From an uncultured Christensenella sp. (lineage in GTDB: Bacteria > Bacillota > Clostridia > Christensenellales > Borkfalkiaceae), in NCBI GenBank assembly GCA_910586345.1, contig CAJUHC010000007.1:1-16134 (forward strand): a stretch of DNA of 16,134 nucleotides, written 5' to 3'. Each line of letters starts with the position of its first letter. Within the stretch, counting starts at the first letter, position 1. The position numbers and the translations under genes were made by a program. Of this stretch, positions 13,766 through 16,134 are shown one piece after another. The notes under the pieces are model-generated. The model worked only from the letters and a program-made list of their open reading frames with translations. It was not told the origin of the DNA and ran no database searches.

Positions 13766-16134
13766 TTATTTATTGCCTTCGTAATTATCGTAAAAACCGT
13801 CTATATCGTAAAAATCATTTTCGTCAGTCTGCGAGTGAGGCAAGGGCTTAGTCCTATCGACGCGCGTAGTCGTAGTAGTCGTCATTACCGAGTCGGGAGG
13901 ACAGTTGGGAACCGGTGCCGCCGTATTCGAAGACTGCTGGTGAGGATGAACGTCAATAACTTTCACGTTTTCCTTTTTCGGCTGTTCGGGAACGGTATTT
14001 ATTATTATGGGCTGAACCTGCGGAGGAGGCAGCTGCTGTGCCTGCTGCTGAACAGGCTGCGCGTAAGGATTCATACCGTAGGGCTGAACGGGCTGACCGT
14101 AAGGATTCATACCGTAAGGCTGCTGAACAGGCTGACCGTAGGGATTTATTCCGTAAGGCTGATTGTACAAATTGTTATGGTCGTTGTTCTGATCTGCTTT
14201 AAGACGCATAAACTCGTTTGACATTTTCATATTAGCCGCGTCCTGAGCCGCCTGCATTTTAACCGCGTTTATTTCCGCCTGTGCACGGTTAGCTTCCTGC
14301 AAAGCGCGCTGGTTAGCCGCGGCGATTTCAGCCTGGGCGCGGTTAGCTTCCTGAGCGGAACGCTGTTCGGCGCGCATTTTTTCAAACTCGACTTCCATTT
14401 TCATCATTGCGAGCTGATTATCGTTCTGTTGCATAGGCTGGCCGTAAGGCTGACCGTAGGGCATACCGTAGGGATTCATTCCGTAAGGCATACCGTAAGG
14501 CATACCGTAGGGCTGACCGTAAGGCTGTGCAGGCTGATGTGCCGCGAGTTCAGCTTTCATACGGGCAAGCTCGGCTTCCGTACGCGCCTTTTCTATCTCC
14601 TGCTGTGCCTGCATTCTCATACGCTCCGCTTCGAGTTCTGCGCGGGCTTTCGCAAGCTCTATTTCCACTTTCGCTCTGACAATGTCGCTGTTATCCGCCT
14701 GAACGTGAGATTGCGCGGGCGAAGCCGCAATCTGCGCTCTGAGACGCTCTATTTCAGCATCCGCACGTGCTTTTTCTATTTCCTGCTGTGCTTTCACTCT
14801 CGCGCGTTCGGCTTCCATTTCGGCTCTTACGCGAGCGAGCTCGACTTCCACCTGAGCTCTGATAAGGTCGTTGTTATCTCTTGTCTGTGACTGTGATTGA
14901 GGTTGTGATGAAAACAAATCCGCTCTCATTTTAGCTATCTCCGCTTCTGCTTTTACTTTTTCTATTTCCGCCTGAGCCTGAGCTTTTACGCGCTCGGCTT
15001 CCATTTGCGCGCGAGCCGACGCCAATTCCGCGTCAACCTGCGCTTTTACGAGTTCCGCGTTATCCTGCTTTGTCGCCGCGGGTTTAAGCGCAAGCGCTTC
15101 CGCTTTAAGCTTTGCTATTTCAGCTTCGGCTTTCATTTTGTCTATTTCCGCCTGAGCCTGAGCTTTTGCGCGCTCGGCTTCCATTTCGGCTTTTGCTTTC
15201 GCAAGTTCCGCTTCTACTTTTGCCTTTATAATTTCGCCGTTATCGACGGGCGCGGGAGCAACGGACGATTGTCCTGCGCGCGCCGCCGCGATTTCCGATT
15301 TAAGACGCTCTATTTCAGCGTCGGCTTTCGCGCGTTCAACTTCGTTTCTCGCCTGTGTTTTGGCAAGTTCGGCTTCTATCTGGGCTTTGACTACCGCGCT
15401 GTTATCGAACTGAGGCTGAACCGCCGGCGCGGGATGCGACGCAATCTGCGCCCTGAGCTGAGCGATTTCCGCTTCGGTTCTCGCCTTTTCAATCTGTGCA
15501 GCCGACTGCGCTCTGTCGCGCTCGGCCTGCATCTCTGCGCGGGCGAGAGCCACTTCCCTCTCTATACGCGCTTTTACGTCGTCGGCGTTCACATTTTGCC
15601 GACCGTCACTCGAAGCCATTGCCTGACGCGCTCTTAACTGCGCTATTTCCGCTTCGGCTTTCGCTTTCTCGATTTCCTGCTGTGCCTGAGCCCTCGCTCT
15701 TTCGGCTTCCATTTCGGCGCGGGCGCGGGCAATCTCCGCTTCCATCTGCGCTTTCAGCAATTCGCCGTTATCGGCCTTGGCAGGCTGTGCCGCCATCGCC
15801 TGAGCTTTAAGCTGAGCGATTTCCGCCTCTGCTTTAACCCTGTCGATTTCCTGCTGTGCTTTCGCCTTTGCATTCTCCGCTTCCATTTCGGCGCGGGCGC
15901 GGGCAAGTTCGGCGTTAACCTGAGCCATAACAAGCGCGTTACCGTCCGCAAAAGGATGAGTTTGATTATGAGATTGAGCTTGCGGCTGATGCGCTCCCTG
16001 TAACTGTTGTAACTGCTGTTGGTGAGCCATTTCGGCTTTTATTCTTTCGAGTTCGGCTTCCGCTTTCGCGCGCTCTACATCGTTTTTAGCCTGCGCTTTC
16101 GCAAGCTCGGCTTCCATCTGCGCTTTTATAAGCG
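13766..16134 (-). CDS. Ala/Glu/Arg/Lys-rich helical repeat protein with PYG-repeat C-terminal region (5' end beyond window)
   Basis: The frame is open to the right edge and ends with TAA at 13766-13768; 788 complete codons plus a partial one are visible. The Met encoded at 16115-16117 is not the start, because the codons before it (L-I-K-A-Q) are the expected opening of a repeat unit. Visible order: about nine repeats of 54-62 residues with consensus (L/I/V)-(V/I/L)-K-A-Q-x-E-A-E-L-A-x-A-x-A-E-M-E-A-E-R, each ending in a Pro/Gln/Ala linker and D-N. Next come a PYG tract, a Gln/Asn/Ala-rich helix, a second PYG tract, a Pro/Gln-rich part, six Thr in a row, and an acidic tail ending E-G-N-K. The helix pattern resembles coiled-coil or single-helix rods such as TolA domain II, but homology is not claimed. 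No membrane segment or catalytic motif is visible. Function unknown; a structural or scaffold role is inferred. The N-terminal domain, which would decide the matter, is missing. Confidence 0.93.
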   Translation of the reverse strand, partial: LIKAQMEAELAKAQAKNDVERAKAEAELERIKAEMAHQQQLQQLQGAHQPQAQSHNQTHPFADGNALVMAQVNAELARARAEMEAENAKAKAQQEIDRVKAEAEIAQLKAQAMAAQPAKADNGELLKAQMEAEIARARAEMEAERARAQAQQEIEKAKAEAEIAQLRARQAMASSDGRQNVNADDVKARIEREVALARAEMQAERDRAQSAAQIEKARTEAEIAQLRAQIASHPAPAVQPQFDNSAVVKAQIEAELAKTQARNEVERAKADAEIERLKSEIAAARAGQSSVAPAPVDNGEIIKAKVEAELAKAKAEMEAERAKAQAQAEIDKMKAEAEIAKLKAEALALKPAATKQDNAELVKAQVDAELASARAQMEAERVKAQAQAEIEKVKAEAEIAKMRADLFSSQPQSQSQTRDNNDLIRAQVEVELARVRAEMEAERARVKAQQEIEKARADAEIERLRAQIAASPAQSHVQADNSDIVRAKVEIELAKARAELEAERMRMQAQQEIEKARTEAELARMKAELAAHQPAQPYGQPYGMPYGMPYGMNPYGMPYGQPYGQPMQQNDNQLAMMKMEVEFEKMRAEQRSAQEANRAQAEIAAANQRALQEANRAQAEINAVKMQAAQDAANMKMSNEFMRLKADQNNDHNNLYNQPYGINPYGQPVQQPYGMNPYGQPVQPYGMNPYAQPVQQQAQQLPPPQVQPIIINTVPEQPKKENVKVIDVHPHQQSSNTAAPVPNCPPDSVMTTTTTTRVDRTKPLPHSQTDENDFYDIDGFYDNYEGNK
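13769..13825 (-). other. Acidic aromatic C-terminal tail of the coiled-coil protein
   Basis: The last 19 residues contain D-E-N-D-F-Y-D-I-D-G-F-Y-D-N-Y: seven acidic residues interleaved with five aromatic ones, unlike the rest of the protein. Such tails can be short docking peptides. That is inference only. Confidence 0.45.
14050..14167 (-). repeat. PYG tract 2
   Basis: It encodes N-P-Y-G-Q-P-V-Q-Q-P-Y-G-M-type repeats with a period of about 10-13 residues. It is probably disordered and is followed by the Pro/Gln-rich segment. Confidence 0.8.
14441..14527 (-). repeat. PYG tract 1
   Basis: It encodes eight P-Y-G triplets separated by M, Q or M-N. The DNA shows matching short tandem repeats based on ccgtaaggc and ccgtagggc. 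It interrupts the helical part and is likely disordered. Confidence 0.85.
14530..16134 (-). repeat. Tandem helical repeats of 54-62 residues
   Basis: The D-N junctions between units fall at about 15767, 15401, 15239, 15059, 14873 and 14690, giving intervals of 162, 180, 186 and 183 bases, with two units between the first pair. Each unit has about 42-46 helix-favouring residues (Ala at every second or third position, alternating Glu and Arg/Lys) and a flexible linker with Pro, Gln, Ser or Ala. Units differ by many substitutions but keep the A-E-M-E-A-E-R and E-I-E-K-A-x-A-E-A-E-I-A cores. Confidence 0.85.

Noticed and set aside
13664..15637. Plus-strand frames opposite the coiled-coil gene (13664-14221, 14429-14890, 15005-15637)
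   Set aside because: They are antisense mirrors of a repetitive gene in the same codon register. Their Arg/Phe/Leu-rich translations simply reflect the repeats.
14417..15772. Regular 160-190 base periodicity as a possible CRISPR array or DNA repeat element
   Set aside because: The period is far too long for CRISPR, there are no identical direct repeats, and the pattern follows protein repeat units in frame.
15754..15951. Minus-strand 65-codon frame
   Set aside because: It is an out-of-frame shadow within the coiled-coil repeats.
16115..16117. ATG as the start of the coiled-coil gene
   Set aside because: Upstream codons continue the repeat pattern (L-I-K-A-Q) to the window edge, so this Met is internal.

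Overview
The window holds only two protein-coding genes, both on the minus strand and both cut by a window edge. They are separated by a compact 201-base intergenic region (13565-13765) that carries a terminator, a promoter, a leader and a ribosome binding site. No tRNA, rRNA, CRISPR array, insertion sequence or enzyme-coding gene was seen. The consensus sigma-70/sigma-A type promoter, AG-rich Shine-Dalgarno, standard genetic code, moderate GC and the style of the repeat domains suggest a Bacillota (Clostridia-like, possibly gut) bacterium. That placement is an inference from style; no taxonomic marker gene is present.

Right side (13766-16134): the 3' part of a gene for an Ala/Glu/Arg/Lys-rich, almost entirely helical protein. 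About nine degenerate repeats of 54-62 residues are followed by a stretch of Gln/Ala helix, two tracts of short PYG-type repeats, a Pro/Gln-rich segment, a run of Thr and an acidic aromatic C-terminal tail. Its start lies beyond the right edge. A strong rho-independent terminator follows its stop codon.

Left side (1-13564): one uninterrupted reading frame of 4,521 sense codons that still has no stop at the left edge. It starts with a signal peptide (cleavage predicted after residue 35), an acidic linker and a unique Cys-containing domain (about residues 82-262). More than 35 tandem Ig-like beta modules follow. Zone A (about residues 267-2170) has modules marked by a Trp in a 'W-D-G' type motif and a closing beta strand. 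Zone B (about residue 2171 to the edge) has modules resembling the MBG-type bacterial Ig-like repeats, with Y-D-G, G-L-P, A-G-x-Y and W-x-I-x-K motifs. Within zone B a six-module block recurs as a higher-order repeat.

Functionally, the left gene most likely encodes a giant secreted or cell-surface filament, adhesin or S-layer-like protein, whose anchor would lie in the unseen C-terminus. It has its own promoter, so it is probably transcribed independently of the coiled-coil gene. The coiled-coil protein has no assignable function from the visible part; any link between the two is only by neighbourhood.
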